From NCBI GenBank assembly GCA_938027685.1, contig CALJAM010000014.1, forward strand, positions 1 to 64,000: 64,000 nt of DNA, given 5' to 3'. Source of the stretch: an uncultured Bryobacteraceae bacterium. Its GTDB lineage: Bacteria; Acidobacteriota; Terriglobia; Bryobacterales; Bryobacteraceae. How positions within the stretch are numbered: position 1 is the stretch's first letter; each line of letters starts with the position of its first letter. A program made the position numbers and the translations under genes. Below, in pieces: positions 33,614 to 42,547 of this stretch. The notes beneath the pieces are model-generated. The model was given only the letters and a program-made list of their open reading frames with translations, made no database searches and was not told the origin of the DNA.

Positions 33614-35077
33614 ATGCGCTACGCCGACCTGGCGATCATCCTTGTCTACCTCGTCGGCATCACCGCCTTCGGCGCCAGATTCCGTCACACGCAAAGAGAT
33701 CTGAAGGATTACTTTTTGGGCGGGCGCCGCGCTCCCTGGTGGGCCATCGCGCTTTCGATCGTCTCAGCCGAGACCAGCACCCTCACCATCATCGGCACCC
33801 CGGCCCTTTCTTTCGCGGGCAATCTGGGGTTCCTTCAGGTGGTCTTCGGGTACCTGCTGGCGCGGCTCGTCATTTCCTTCCTGCTGCTGCCGCAGTATTT
33901 CCGCGGCGAAATGTTCACCGCCTACGAGCTCATGGAACGGCGGTTCGGCCCCGGTCTGCGCAAACTCACGGCAGGCACGTTCCTGCTCATCCGCTCGTTG
34001 GCCGAAGGAGTCCGGGTATTCGCCATCTCCATTGTCATCTCGGTGATCCTAGGCACCGGTGAGTTGGCCTCCATCCTGCTCATCGTGGGCCTGACGCTTT
34101 TTTACACGTTCGAGGGCGGCTTGTCGGCCGTCATCTGGACCGAGGTCGTGCAGATGTGCCTATATATTTTCGGCGCCGCCGTGAGCCTGCTGGTCATTCT
34201 TCAGAACATCCCGGGGGGCTGGTCCGAAGCGGCTGCCCTCGCCGCCGCCGCAGGCAAGTTTCAGCTCTTCGATTTCACGTTCGAATGGTCGGCCTCGTTC
34301 TTCGCCCGCACCTATACCTTCTGGGCGGGCATCATCGGCGGCTGCTTCCTCACCACCGCCAGCCACGGCACCGAGCAATTGATGGTGCAGCGGTTGCTCG
34401 CCGCCCGTAGCCAGAGGGAAAGCCGTGCCGCCCTGCTGGCAAGCTGGCTCGTCATCTTCGTGCAGTTCACGCTCTTCTTGCTCATCGGAATTCTGCTTTA
34501 CGCCTACCACACCTTAATGCGGCTACCCGCTCCGCAGGTGCTCGACCGCGTCTACCCCGAATTCGTCTGGCGCTACCTGCCCCCCGGGATCGCGGGACTG
34601 GTGATGGCGGCGGTTCTGGCCGCGGCCATGGCCAATCTGAGCGCGGCGCTCAATGCCTTGGCTTCAACCAGCGTCATGGACTTTTACCGGCCCATCGCCG
34701 CCCGTCTCGGAAAACACCAGCTCTCCACGATGGATTCTCTCAAGCTGGCCCGCTGGGCCACCGTGGCTTGGGGCATCCTGCTCACCGCCATCGGCTTCAT
34801 GGCGCGGCGCTGGGGCTCGGTTCTCGAGGCCGGCCTCTCGGTGGCGTCCGTCGTCTACGGCGCGTTGTTGGGCGTATTCCTGCTGGGCGTGCTCACCCGC
34901 CGGGTCGACCAGCTAGCTGCCGGCGCGGCGATGTTCGTGGGCCTGGCGACCATGCTGTACGTGAAATTCGCCACGCAAATCGCCTGGACCTGGTACGTCG
35001 TGATCGGAACCAGCGCCACTTTCGCGGCTGGCCTGCTGCTCGGCGCACTGCTTCCCTCCGGCAATCGCCATGGCTGA
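33614..35077 (+). CDS. Sodium:solute symporter family permease
   Basis: 487 aa with about 13 membrane segments. SSS features: FLGGRRAPWWAIALSIVSAETSTLTIIGTPALSF near TM1-TM2, GGLSAVIWTEVVQ, FLTTASHGTEQLMVQRLLAARSQRESR and AAAMANLSAALNALASTSVMDFYRPI. Na+-coupled import of a small organic solute; the substrate cannot be read from sequence. The next permease gene overlaps it by 8 nt, so the two are translated together. Confidence 0.93.
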   Translation: MRYADLAIILVYLVGITAFGARFRHTQRDLKDYFLGGRRAPWWAIALSIVSAETSTLTIIGTPALSFAGNLGFLQVVFGYLLARLVISFLLLPQYFRGEMFTAYELMERRFGPGLRKLTAGTFLLIRSLAEGVRVFAISIVISVILGTGELASILLIVGLTLFYTFEGGLSAVIWTEVVQMCLYIFGAAVSLLVILQNIPGGWSEAAALAAAAGKFQLFDFTFEWSASFFARTYTFWAGIIGGCFLTTASHGTEQLMVQRLLAARSQRESRAALLASWLVIFVQFTLFLLIGILLYAYHTLMRLPAPQVLDRVYPEFVWRYLPPGIAGLVMAAVLAAAMANLSAALNALASTSVMDFYRPIAARLGKHQLSTMDSLKLARWATVAWGILLTAIGFMARRWGSVLEAGLSVASVVYGALLGVFLLGVLTRRVDQLAAGAAMFVGLATMLYVKFATQIAWTWYVVIGTSATFAAGLLLGALLPSGNRHG

Positions 35078-36509
35078 GGTAACCACCGGTCTGCGGCGAG
35101 AATTGGGCCTGTGGGCGGCGACGGCGATCGTGGTCGGCACCGTCATCGGAAGCGGCATCTTCCTCGTGCCCAAGGACATGATCCTGCACGTGGGATCGCC
35201 GGCCACGGTGCTGGCGGTCTGGGTCGTTGGAGGGCTGCTCTCGCTGGCCGGCGCCCTCAGCTATGCGGAACTCTCGGCGGCCATGCCGGAAGCGGGCGGC
35301 GAATACGTCTACCTTCGCCAAGCCTACGGCCCGCTCTGGGGTTTCCTTTACGGTTGGACTCAGTTTTGGGTGGCGCGCGGCGGTTCGATCGCCACCCTGG
35401 CCACCGCTTTCTTCCTTTATCTGGGTAATTTCTTCCCCGCGCTCGAGCAGATTTTCTACACCGTGCCACTGCCCATAGGCCCGGGGGGCGCACCCCTTGC
35501 CATCCGCTATGGACAACTGCTCGCGGTCGCGGTCATATTGCTCCTGGCGGCGGTGAATTATCTCGGCGTCCGCTTTGGTGCGGGCGTGCAAGTGGCCGTC
35601 ACCATCCTCAAACTCGGCCTCATCGCTGCCTTGATCGCAGTGGGGCTCTGCGCCCGCAAGGGCGATTTCGGACACTTCGCCCAGTCGATTCCCGCTCCGG
35701 GCGGCTTCTCCGGCTTTTTCGCCGCCCTCGTCGCCGCCCTGTGGGCTTATGACGGCTGGAACAACGTCAGCATGGTCGCGGCCGAGATCCGGCGTCCGCA
35801 GCGCTACCTGCCCATTGCACTGGTGGCGGGTACCGGCCTTGTCATGGCAACCTACTTGCTAACCAACGTCGCCTACTTCTACGTGCTCCCGGGAGAGCAG
35901 GTTGCTCGAACCGACCGTGTGGCCGCCGAAATGATGCGAGCAGTGGCAGGCGATTGGGGCGCCGGCGCCGTCTCGCTGGCTGCCATGGTGTCGATCTTCG
36001 CCGCTTTGAACGGATCGTTGCTATCGGGAGCCCGCGTGCCCTATGCCATGGCCCGGGACGGCCTCTTCGTGGCGCGCTTCGCCCACATTCATCCCTCTTA
36101 CCACACGCCCTCGGTTTCCATCCTCGGCCTTGCCGCCTGGGGTTCGGTGCTGGTTTTCACCGGCCGCTACGAAGACCTCTTTCGGTACGTGATCTTCGCC
36201 AGCTGGATCCTCTACGGCATGACGGCGGCAGCCGTGATCCTGCTACGCAAACGCTGCCCAGGCCTGGCTAGGCCCTACCGGGTGCCCGGCTACCCCGTTC
36301 TGCCGGCGCTGTTTGTGCTGGGGGCCGCCGCTGTCATTTGGTCGAGCCTGAGGAATTTTCCTCGTGAGTCCGTCTTGGGATTGGCACTAATTCTGTTGGG
36401 CTTGCCCTACTATGGCTGGTCGCGTCGCAGGGGGTCATTCGGGCGCGTTGCGGAAGCGGCTCCGGACCAGACGCGAAATTCTGTTCCGAAAACGGAACGA
36501 ACCCCTTGA
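35070..36509 (+). CDS. APC-superfamily amino acid permease (LAT-like)
   Basis: 479 aa with 12 predicted membrane helices. The TM1 signature VVGTVIGSGIFLVPK is the unwound Gly-rich substrate site of LeuT-fold APC transporters. Other landmarks are ALSYAELSAAMPEAGGEYVYLRQAYGP, LWAYDGWNNVSMVAAEIRRPQRYLP and ALNGSLLSGARVPYAMARDGL. Resembles LAT/SteT-type amino acid exchangers. It begins within the 3' end of the SSS gene (8-nt overlap). Confidence 0.92.
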   Translation: MAEVTTGLRRELGLWAATAIVVGTVIGSGIFLVPKDMILHVGSPATVLAVWVVGGLLSLAGALSYAELSAAMPEAGGEYVYLRQAYGPLWGFLYGWTQFWVARGGSIATLATAFFLYLGNFFPALEQIFYTVPLPIGPGGAPLAIRYGQLLAVAVILLLAAVNYLGVRFGAGVQVAVTILKLGLIAALIAVGLCARKGDFGHFAQSIPAPGGFSGFFAALVAALWAYDGWNNVSMVAAEIRRPQRYLPIALVAGTGLVMATYLLTNVAYFYVLPGEQVARTDRVAAEMMRAVAGDWGAGAVSLAAMVSIFAALNGSLLSGARVPYAMARDGLFVARFAHIHPSYHTPSVSILGLAAWGSVLVFTGRYEDLFRYVIFASWILYGMTAAAVILLRKRCPGLARPYRVPGYPVLPALFVLGAAAVIWSSLRNFPRESVLGLALILLGLPYYGWSRRRGSFGRVAEAAPDQTRNSVPKTERTP

Positions 36510-36623
36510 AAACCGCGCGAAACTGCGGTAAAAAGAGGGAAGCGCAGCCGTGGTTGCTTCGCTTTCGTTCCGATTGCAGAACAGAAGCCCGGCGCTGCCA
36601 ACCCGGTCCTCAGGAGTGTGCCC

Positions 36624-36824
36624 ATGGATGTGGCCAAAATTCTGGCCGAATTGCGCCAGGAACGCGAACTGATTGAAGATGCCATTATCAGCCTGGAAAG
36701 ACTCGCCAGAAGCCGTGGCAAACGGCGGGGACGCCCCCCCGCTTGGCTCGCCATGGCAAAAAAGCGTACCCGTGCCACCCCAACCAAGGCCAAGGCTCCC
36801 CAACCCAAACAGCCCGCAACCTGA
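36624..36824 (+). CDS. Small coiled-coil protein with AT-hook-like motif
   Basis: 66 aa from the ATG at 36624, with AGGAG 8 nt upstream. The first half (DVAKILAELRQERELIEDAIISLERLA) is a predicted amphipathic helix or short coiled coil. It is followed by KRRGRPPAW, an AT-hook-type R-G-R-P core, then a Lys/Pro/Ala-rich tail. The composition suggests DNA binding in the minor groove with dimerisation through the helix. No named family; similar short proteins appear to be frequent in Solibacter-type genomes (from memory). Convergent with the NamZ gene, 17 nt between the stops. Confidence 0.7.
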   Translation: MDVAKILAELRQERELIEDAIISLERLARSRGKRRGRPPAWLAMAKKRTRATPTKAKAPQPKQPAT

Positions 36825-36841
36825 GCCGCCCCAGCCGGCCC

Positions 36842-39181
36842 TCAGCGATACAGAAGGCTGGCTTGCCGGCGCTCCAGGAATTCCTCCAGAGCCTGCTGCT
36901 GGCTTTCCAGGATACGGCGCGGGTCCTCGCCTGCCTTGAGCGCCGCTGCTACGGCCTTGCTGCCGATCAACCTCAGGTTCGCGTCGAGATCGAGCCTGCC
37001 AGGATAGAGCCGCAAAAGCGCTGCGGCCAGCTCCAGACCCAGCCGCGCCGAGTTGAAATTCTCGCGATCGGTGATGACGAAACGGACTCCCTCGATCCAC
37101 TGGCCGGCAAACCGCGAAGAGGTCGGTCGAAAGCGGGTGGGGTACGCTCGAACGCCAGGAATGAATCTTCGGTTCAGGTACGCAGCCAGTTCCTCACCCC
37201 GGATCCAGTCCGCCCCCACCTGCTCGAATGGCGCGTCCGTTCCCCGGCCCACCGAATAATTGCGCGAGTACTCCAGCAGAGCGACACCGGGATAAAGTAA
37301 CGCAGCGTTCAGACTGCGCATGTTGGGCGAGGGGTCGACCCAGGTGAGTCCCGTCGAGTCGAACCAATCACCCCTCTGCCAGCCCTCCATGGCAATTACG
37401 GTCAGCTCCGCCCCGATCCGCTTCTCGCTGTTGAAGTAGCGCGCCAGTTCTCCGACCGTCATGCCGTGGCGAAGCGGCAAGGGCATGTAGCCGACAAAGC
37501 TCGCAAGCTCGGCCTCCAGCATGGGGCCCTCCACCCGCGTGCCGGTGATGGGATTGGGTCGGTCGAGAACGATGAAAGGGATCTTGCGCCGCGCCGCCTC
37601 CTCCATCGCGTACGCCATCGTGGTCACGTACGTGTAAAAACGCGCGCCGACGTCCTGGATGTCGAACACCAGCACGTCCGCTTCGCGAAGCATCTCATCT
37701 GTGGGCCGCCTCTGATCGGCTTGGTACAGACTGAAGATCGGGATCCCCGTCGCCGGATCGCGCGAGTGACCGATCCGGTCGTGATCCTCCGTGCCCGTTA
37801 TGCCGTGCTCGGGCGAGAACAGGGCCGTCACGCGAATGCCCGCCTCCCGCATCAGATCCACGTTCCGCCGCCCGTGGCGGTCCACGCCCGTGTGATTCGT
37901 GATCAGGCCTACGCGCTTGCCCGCTAGCGGACGGAATCTCTCGCGCGCCAACACCTCCAGCCCCGTCAGCACATTCCCGTTGCGGGCCACCACCCGCCTG
38001 CGGCCCGGCCCCACCACTGTCTCGTTGTACCCGCTAATGACCACTCCGGGCGTGCGGATGTCCAGGGCCGCGGCTACGGCGGTCGCCACACGAGCCCGCA
38101 ACGACGTGATCGGCGGCCGCAGATAAGGATGCACGCTGTTGGCCAGCAAAATGACATAGCTGCGACTGACCGGATCCACCCAAAGCGAGGTCCCCGTGAA
38201 GCCCGTGTGGCCGTAGGAACCCACGGGGAACAGCTCGCCTCGGTTGCCCGAATACGGCGATTCGATGTCCCAACCCAACCCCCGAAGAACAGGCTGATCC
38301 GGCGGCGATTGCGGCGTAGTGAACTTGCGCACCGTGAGCGCACTGAAAACCCGTATGCCCTCACGCTCGCCCTCCCCCAGCAGCATCTCGGCATACCGGG
38401 CCAGATCGGCCGCCGTCGTGAACATGCCCGCGTGACCCGCGACACCCCCCATCGCGCGAGAGGTGGGATCGTGAACGACGCCTCGCAGCAACACCCCGTC
38501 TACGATCTCCGTCGGCGCAATGCGAGCCAGTAGCGCCGCCGGCGGCCGGAACATGGTTTCTTTCATGCCCAACGGCAGCCAGACCTGCTGGCGCACGAAT
38601 TCATCAAGCGGCTGCCCGCTCAGCTTCTCCACCAGGGCCCCCAACAGGATGAAATTGATGTCGCTGTAAATGAACCGCACGCCGGGGCTCTCCGCCGGCG
38701 GGTCCACGAAAGCCAGATAAAAGCCCGTCTGCGCTCCGCTCCACGGCGGTCGCAGATCCAATCCCGGCCGCAGCCCGGAAAAATGCGTGAGCAGGTCGCG
38801 GACCGTGATCGGGCTGGCGCCGCCCTGAAACTCGGGCAGGTAACGCGTGACCGGATCGTTCAGCCGCACCTTGCCCCACTCGAACAGCTTCATAACCGCC
38901 GGCGTCGTGGCGACCACTTTCGTCAGCGAGGCCGCATCGAATATCGTGTCCGTCGTCATCGCTTCGCGCTCTGGTTCGAGCGCTCTCCAGCCGTAGGCTG
39001 CGAAGTGCAGAATCCGCCCTGGCTGACCCACCAACAGAACCGCGCCCGGAATCTCGTCCCGAGCGATTGCCTCCTCGATGATCGCGTCCAGATTTTCCGA
39101 GGCCGCGAACCGCTGAGCGCTCGCCGCCGCGGCGCCCGCCACCAGCAAGGCCACCAGTCTCTTCATACGCGCTTTCATCAT
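36842..39181 (-). CDS. Serine hydrolase (class C beta-lactamase-like) fused to NamZ/DUF1343 exo-muramidase
   Basis: 779 aa; alternative starts at 39178 and 39166 keep the signal peptide (VALLVAGAAAASA). Residues ~30-380 are a penicillin-binding/beta-lactamase-fold serine hydrolase: Ser85-Leu-Thr-Lys88, Tyr172-Ser-Asp174 and a GHTGFTG block near 308. Residues ~400-779 are DUF1343: VGLITNHTGVDRHG, FSPEHGITG, DVLVFDIQDVGARFYTY, VLDRPNPITG, WVDPSPNMRSLNAALLYPG and RNYSVGRGTDAPFEQ. DUF1343 includes NamZ, an exo-beta-N-acetylmuramidase releasing terminal MurNAc. The fusion suggests coordinated trimming of peptidoglycan fragments in the periplasm. Confidence 0.9.
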   Translation of the reverse strand: MMKARMKRLVALLVAGAAAASAQRFAASENLDAIIEEAIARDEIPGAVLLVGQPGRILHFAAYGWRALEPEREAMTTDTIFDAASLTKVVATTPAVMKLFEWGKVRLNDPVTRYLPEFQGGASPITVRDLLTHFSGLRPGLDLRPPWSGAQTGFYLAFVDPPAESPGVRFIYSDINFILLGALVEKLSGQPLDEFVRQQVWLPLGMKETMFRPPAALLARIAPTEIVDGVLLRGVVHDPTSRAMGGVAGHAGMFTTAADLARYAEMLLGEGEREGIRVFSALTVRKFTTPQSPPDQPVLRGLGWDIESPYSGNRGELFPVGSYGHTGFTGTSLWVDPVSRSYVILLANSVHPYLRPPITSLRARVATAVAAALDIRTPGVVISGYNETVVGPGRRRVVARNGNVLTGLEVLARERFRPLAGKRVGLITNHTGVDRHGRRNVDLMREAGIRVTALFSPEHGITGTEDHDRIGHSRDPATGIPIFSLYQADQRRPTDEMLREADVLVFDIQDVGARFYTYVTTMAYAMEEAARRKIPFIVLDRPNPITGTRVEGPMLEAELASFVGYMPLPLRHGMTVGELARYFNSEKRIGAELTVIAMEGWQRGDWFDSTGLTWVDPSPNMRSLNAALLYPGVALLEYSRNYSVGRGTDAPFEQVGADWIRGEELAAYLNRRFIPGVRAYPTRFRPTSSRFAGQWIEGVRFVITDRENFNSARLGLELAAALLRLYPGRLDLDANLRLIGSKAVAAALKAGEDPRRILESQQQALEEFLERRQASLLYR

Positions 39182-39255
39182 AGCCGAAGCCCCAAGTCCC
39201 TCCCCCGCCGTACGTGATAGACTGGCGGTAAGTTCTTTCGAAAAGGTTGCCCTTC

Positions 39256-40149
39256 ATGCGACTCCTCCTGCTGTGGACCCTCCTCGCCGCAAGCGCCCCG
39301 GCTCAGTCCGCCGACGCCGTGGCGCCCGACACGGTCGTGGCCACCGTCGACGGCAAGCCGGTCACGGCCGCCGAACTACAGGGACTTTACCGAACGGTGG
39401 GACCGCAGGTGCAGCAGAACGCCGCTCGTGACCCTGCCGCCTTCCTGCGCCAGTACGCCATGCTCAAACGCCTCTCCGATTACGCCGAAAAACAGAAGCT
39501 CGATCAGCAGAGTCCCTATCGCGAGGCGCTCGCAGCCGGACGCATGCAGATCCTCTATCAGGCCGCTATCCAACACACCTACGAGAACATCCCTGTTTCG
39601 CCCGAAGACCAGAAGAAGTTCTACGAAGCCAATCATGACCGCTGGGTCCAGGCTCGCGTGAAAGTCATCTACATTCCCTTCAGCGACAATCCGGCTGCGG
39701 CGGCGGGCGAGAAAAAGCCGCTCTCGGAGAAGGAGGCGCGCGCAAAAGCCGAAAGCATCGTCAAGCAGCTCCGCGCCGGAGCAGACTTCGTAAAAATGGT
39801 CCGCGAGCACTCCCAGGATCCTACCTCCGCAGAAAAGGACGGCGATTTCCCGCCCATCAGCAAGTCCGATCAGATCCCCGACGCCGTCAAGCAGGCAGTC
39901 TTCGCCCTCAAGAAAGGAGAGATAAGCGACCCGGTGCGCGCGCCGAACGGTTTTTATATTTTCCGTGCCGAGGAGATCACCACCAAGCCCTATGAGGCGG
40001 TCAAGGACGAGATCTTCAACGAGATCAAGCTCGCCCGGCTGCGGGAGTTCCTCGACTCGATCCAGAAAGAGGTCCAGATCAAGATCGAGAACGAAGCCTT
40101 CTTCCGCCAGACCCCCGCGAACCAGGGCAGCTCAGGCCCGCCCCGCTGA
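39256..40149 (+). CDS. Periplasmic parvulin-type peptidyl-prolyl isomerase
   Basis: 297 aa from the ATG at 39256 (AAAAGG upstream; a TTG 9 nt earlier is less likely). A signal peptide (LLLLWTLLAASAPAQS) is followed by a SurA/PrsA-like N-domain (DTVVATVDGKPVTAAELQ) and a PpiC domain at ~125-250 with KVIYIPFSD, ADFVKMVREHSQDPTSAEKDGDFP and AVFALKKGEISDPVRAPNGFYIFRAEE. It helps fold envelope proteins by cis-trans isomerisation of X-Pro bonds. The next gene starts 4 nt after its stop. Confidence 0.9.
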   Translation: MRLLLLWTLLAASAPAQSADAVAPDTVVATVDGKPVTAAELQGLYRTVGPQVQQNAARDPAAFLRQYAMLKRLSDYAEKQKLDQQSPYREALAAGRMQILYQAAIQHTYENIPVSPEDQKKFYEANHDRWVQARVKVIYIPFSDNPAAAAGEKKPLSEKEARAKAESIVKQLRAGADFVKMVREHSQDPTSAEKDGDFPPISKSDQIPDAVKQAVFALKKGEISDPVRAPNGFYIFRAEEITTKPYEAVKDEIFNEIKLARLREFLDSIQKEVQIKIENEAFFRQTPANQGSSGPPR

Positions 40150-40153
40150 GCAT

Positions 40154-40723
40154 TTGCTCCGTTTCCCGAGCGGACGGGCGAAGCCCTCGCTCGCCAAGGC
40201 CCTCGAGCGTTTGCCCCTTTTCACAGGTTCTGCCATCCGCGTGCTGTTCCGTGACCGGCTGTGCGCGCGACGCGGCCGCCTGGTGCGCCGACCGCCCGGC
40301 ATCGAAGTGCACGCAGCTGCCATGCTACGCCGCCGCCGGATTTACCTCGAACGCTCCCTGCTGCGCAACCCCCTCGAGCTGCGCCGCATCCTGATTCATG
40401 AGCTGTTCCATTTCGTCTGGTTGCGGCTCGGCAACGCGTTGCGCCGCCGGTGGGAGCTGTTGCTGCGCGACGAAGTCCTCGCGGGCGCGCGCGGCGAACT
40501 GGGCCATTCGGCAGAATGCCGGAAAGACGCGCTGGAAAGGTCCGCCTTGCGCACCCGCAGCAACCCCTGGCGCCGGTACGTGTGCGAAAGCTTCTGCGAT
40601 TCCGCCGCCTGGTGGTTTCTCAGACCTGCGAGGCACCAAGAGTTCACTCTCCCCCGGCGGTGGCGCGCACGACGCGCACGCTGGCTCGCCCGACTGATGG
40701 AACGGCCGGCGCTGCCGTTATAA
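40154..40723 (+). CDS. Unrecognised HExxH-motif protein
   Basis: 189 aa if the TTG at 40154 is the start; no better start with a ribosome-binding site exists, although a GTG further in is possible. The only clear motif is LIHELFHFVWLRLG (HELFH), the zinc-metallopeptidase helix, with a later ESFCDSAAWW that could supply the third ligand Glu. Very Arg-rich (about one residue in five). I do not recognise the family. It is 4 nt after ppiC and 28 nt before the TlpA gene, so it is part of an envelope-related run. It could be a small zincin or a non-catalytic relative. Confidence 0.6.
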   Translation: MLRFPSGRAKPSLAKALERLPLFTGSAIRVLFRDRLCARRGRLVRRPPGIEVHAAAMLRRRRIYLERSLLRNPLELRRILIHELFHFVWLRLGNALRRRWELLLRDEVLAGARGELGHSAECRKDALERSALRTRSNPWRRYVCESFCDSAAWWFLRPARHQEFTLPRRWRARRARWLARLMERPALPL

Positions 40724-40751
40724 TCGAGACATAGCCCGCAAGGAGAAAACC

Positions 40752-41348
40752 GTGTTCAACGCTCTACGCCGTGCTGCGGGAGTCCACGCGCTGGCGGTCT
40801 CGCTCATTCTCTCCGCCTGCTCGTCGGCGACCCAGGCCCAACGTTCCTCGGTCAAACCCGAGTCCCAGCGGCGCAAAGCGCCCGATTTTGCGCTGCGCGA
40901 CGCCGACGGCAAGCTCGTGCGGCTCTCGGACTACCGCGGCAAGGTCGTGCTGTTGAACTTCTGGGCCACCTGGTGCGGTCCCTGTCGCTTCGAGATCCCC
41001 TGGTTCATCGAGTTCGAACGCATGCACAAGCATCGCGGTTTCGCGGTCCTGGGTATCTCCATGGACGAAGACGGCTGGGACGTGGTCAAACCTTACATCC
41101 GCCGCCTCGGCGTCAACTACCGCATCCTCATGGGCGACGACATGGTCGCCCAGCTCTACGGCGGCGTGGACGCCTTGCCTACCACGTTCTTGATCGACCG
41201 CGAAGGCCGTATCGCCGGCGTGCACGTGGGGTTGGTCAGCAAAAGCCGTTATGAAAGAGACCTCGCCGAACTCTTGGGCCTCGAGCAGGAAAGCGCGAGC
41301 GGCTCTGTTCAGCCTTCTCCTGCTGCCTTGGCTGCCGGCCCAAGATGA
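40752..41348 (+). CDS. TlpA-like thioredoxin-family lipoprotein
   Basis: 198 aa from a GTG with AAGGAG upstream. A lipoprotein signal with a lipobox-like LSAC (Cys23) points to membrane anchoring. The thioredoxin domain holds FWATWCGPC (Cys75, Cys78), the strand GISMDEDGW and the cis-Pro in ALPTTFLIDREGRIAG. TlpA/ResA-type reductants keep extracytoplasmic thiols reduced, for instance in cytochrome c maturation. The last 98 nt overlap the next gene, whose product resembles the DsbD N-terminal domain, a natural redox partner. Confidence 0.9.
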   Translation: MFNALRRAAGVHALAVSLILSACSSATQAQRSSVKPESQRRKAPDFALRDADGKLVRLSDYRGKVVLLNFWATWCGPCRFEIPWFIEFERMHKHRGFAVLGISMDEDGWDVVKPYIRRLGVNYRILMGDDMVAQLYGGVDALPTTFLIDREGRIAGVHVGLVSKSRYERDLAELLGLEQESASGSVQPSPAALAAGPR

Positions 41349-41748
41349 TCCGCCGCTGAGCCTTCGGCCTCCGGCCAAGTTGCGCGTCGCGCGGGGCCGG
41401 CGCGCAGAGATCCGCCTCGTGGTGGAGCTCAAGCACGGCTACCACGTCAACAGCCATGTGCCCACCGAACCCACCTTCGTTCCGCTGCGCCTCCGTTGGG
41501 AAAAGCAGCCATTCCGCGTGATCCAGATCCGTTATCCGAAGCCGTCGCTTGAAAACTACGCCTTCAGCCCACGCCCGCTCTCGGTGCTCAGCGGCGCCTT
41601 CGAGATCACGACCGTGCTCGAAGCGCCCGCCGACGCCCCGCGCGGTCCCGGCATCCTGCTCGGCTGGCTGCGTTACCAGGCCTGCACGGCTACGCTCTGC
41701 CTGCCGCCCCGTACCGTCCCCGTGCGCCTGCCTTACGAGATCCGATGA
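41251..41748 (+). CDS. Free-standing DsbD N-terminal-domain-like protein
   Basis: 165 aa from the ATG at 41251, inside the upstream tlpA-like gene. A signal peptide (RAALFSLLLLPWLPAQ) precedes an immunoglobulin-like domain with VELKHGYHVNSHVPTEPTF and YQACTATLCLPP. In DsbD the corresponding YQACxxxxCYPP segment holds the redox cysteine pair that passes electrons to DsbC-like partners; both cysteines (Cys-x5-type spacing) are present here. The membrane and C-terminal domains of DsbD are absent. It ends 1 nt before the GT9 gene. A thiol-exchange role with TlpA is inference from adjacency. Confidence 0.78.
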   Translation: MKETSPNSWASSRKARAALFSLLLLPWLPAQDDPPLSLRPPAKLRVARGRRAEIRLVVELKHGYHVNSHVPTEPTFVPLRLRWEKQPFRVIQIRYPKPSLENYAFSPRPLSVLSGAFEITTVLEAPADAPRGPGILLGWLRYQACTATLCLPPRTVPVRLPYEIR

Positions 41749-41749
41749 A

Positions 41750-42547
41750 GTGCGACGACTGGTCATCCGTCCCGGCGGCATCGGCGACTGCATTCTGGCC
41801 CTGCCTGCGATCGAAGAGCTGCGCGCCGACTATCTGGAAGTCTGGGTCGCCCGCCGGAACCTGCCGCTCATCCGTTTCGCGCATCGCGTCGAGGCCATCC
41901 AGGATACCGGCCTGGACTGGCTCGAAGTGCCGGACCGCCCGCCGCCCACGCCGCTGATCGAGCGGCTGCGCAAATTCGATTCCATCGTTTCCTGGTACGG
42001 CGCCAACCGCCGGGAGTTCCGCGACGCCGTGGCTCGGCTCCGCCTCCCATTCCACTTCCTTACTGCCTTGCCCGATGTGCCGGGCGTCCATGCAGCCGAC
42101 TATTTCTTGCAACAAATCGGACGCGGCCACCTTGCCGGCTTCCCGCGGCTGGATTGCCCACGCTGGGACGGCGGCTTTGCGGTGATCCATCCCTTTTCGG
42201 GCAGTCCCCGCAAGAACTGGCCGCTCGAAAACTTCCGCGCCGTGGCGCGCTGGCTCGAGCGGCGCATGCCGGTCTATTGGTGCGCGGGTCCCGAGGAGCC
42301 CCTGCAAAATGCCGTGCGCATCGAGAATCTTTACGAGCTGGCCTGCTGGCTCGCAGGCGCCCGCATCTACCTGGGCAACGACTCCGGCATCACCCATCTC
42401 GCCGCAGCCGCCGGCGCCCCGGTCGTCGCAGTGTTTCTGGTTACCGATCCGGCCGTTTGGGCGCCCCGCGGCGAGCGCGTGCGCGTCGTGACCGGCGGCG
42501 CGATGGACGATGTCATGGCCGCGGTGGTCTCGCTGCTGGCTGCATGA
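41750..42547 (+). CDS. GT9-family (heptosyltransferase-like) glycosyltransferase
   Basis: 265 aa from the GTG at 41750, 1 nt after the preceding stop. GT-B fold landmarks: LVIRPGGIGDCILALPAIEEL at the N-terminus, FAVIHPFSGSPRKNWPLENFRAVARWL, then ARIYLGNDSGITHLAAAAGAPVVAVF, which carries the donor-binding D-S-G-x-T-H-L-A motif. The family moves ADP-heptose or related sugars onto LPS core. It is shorter than WaaC/WaaF (about 320-350 aa). Its 3' end overlaps the convergent membrane protein gene by 35 nt. Confidence 0.88.
   Translation: MRRLVIRPGGIGDCILALPAIEELRADYLEVWVARRNLPLIRFAHRVEAIQDTGLDWLEVPDRPPPTPLIERLRKFDSIVSWYGANRREFRDAVARLRLPFHFLTALPDVPGVHAADYFLQQIGRGHLAGFPRLDCPRWDGGFAVIHPFSGSPRKNWPLENFRAVARWLERRMPVYWCAGPEEPLQNAVRIENLYELACWLAGARIYLGNDSGITHLAAAAGAPVVAVFLVTDPAVWAPRGERVRVVTGGAMDDVMAAVVSLLAA

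Noticed and set aside
39965-40153. N-terminal extension of the HExxH frame inside ppiC
   Set aside because: Ser/Arg-only composition, antisense-like; overlaps the PpiC domain in another frame.
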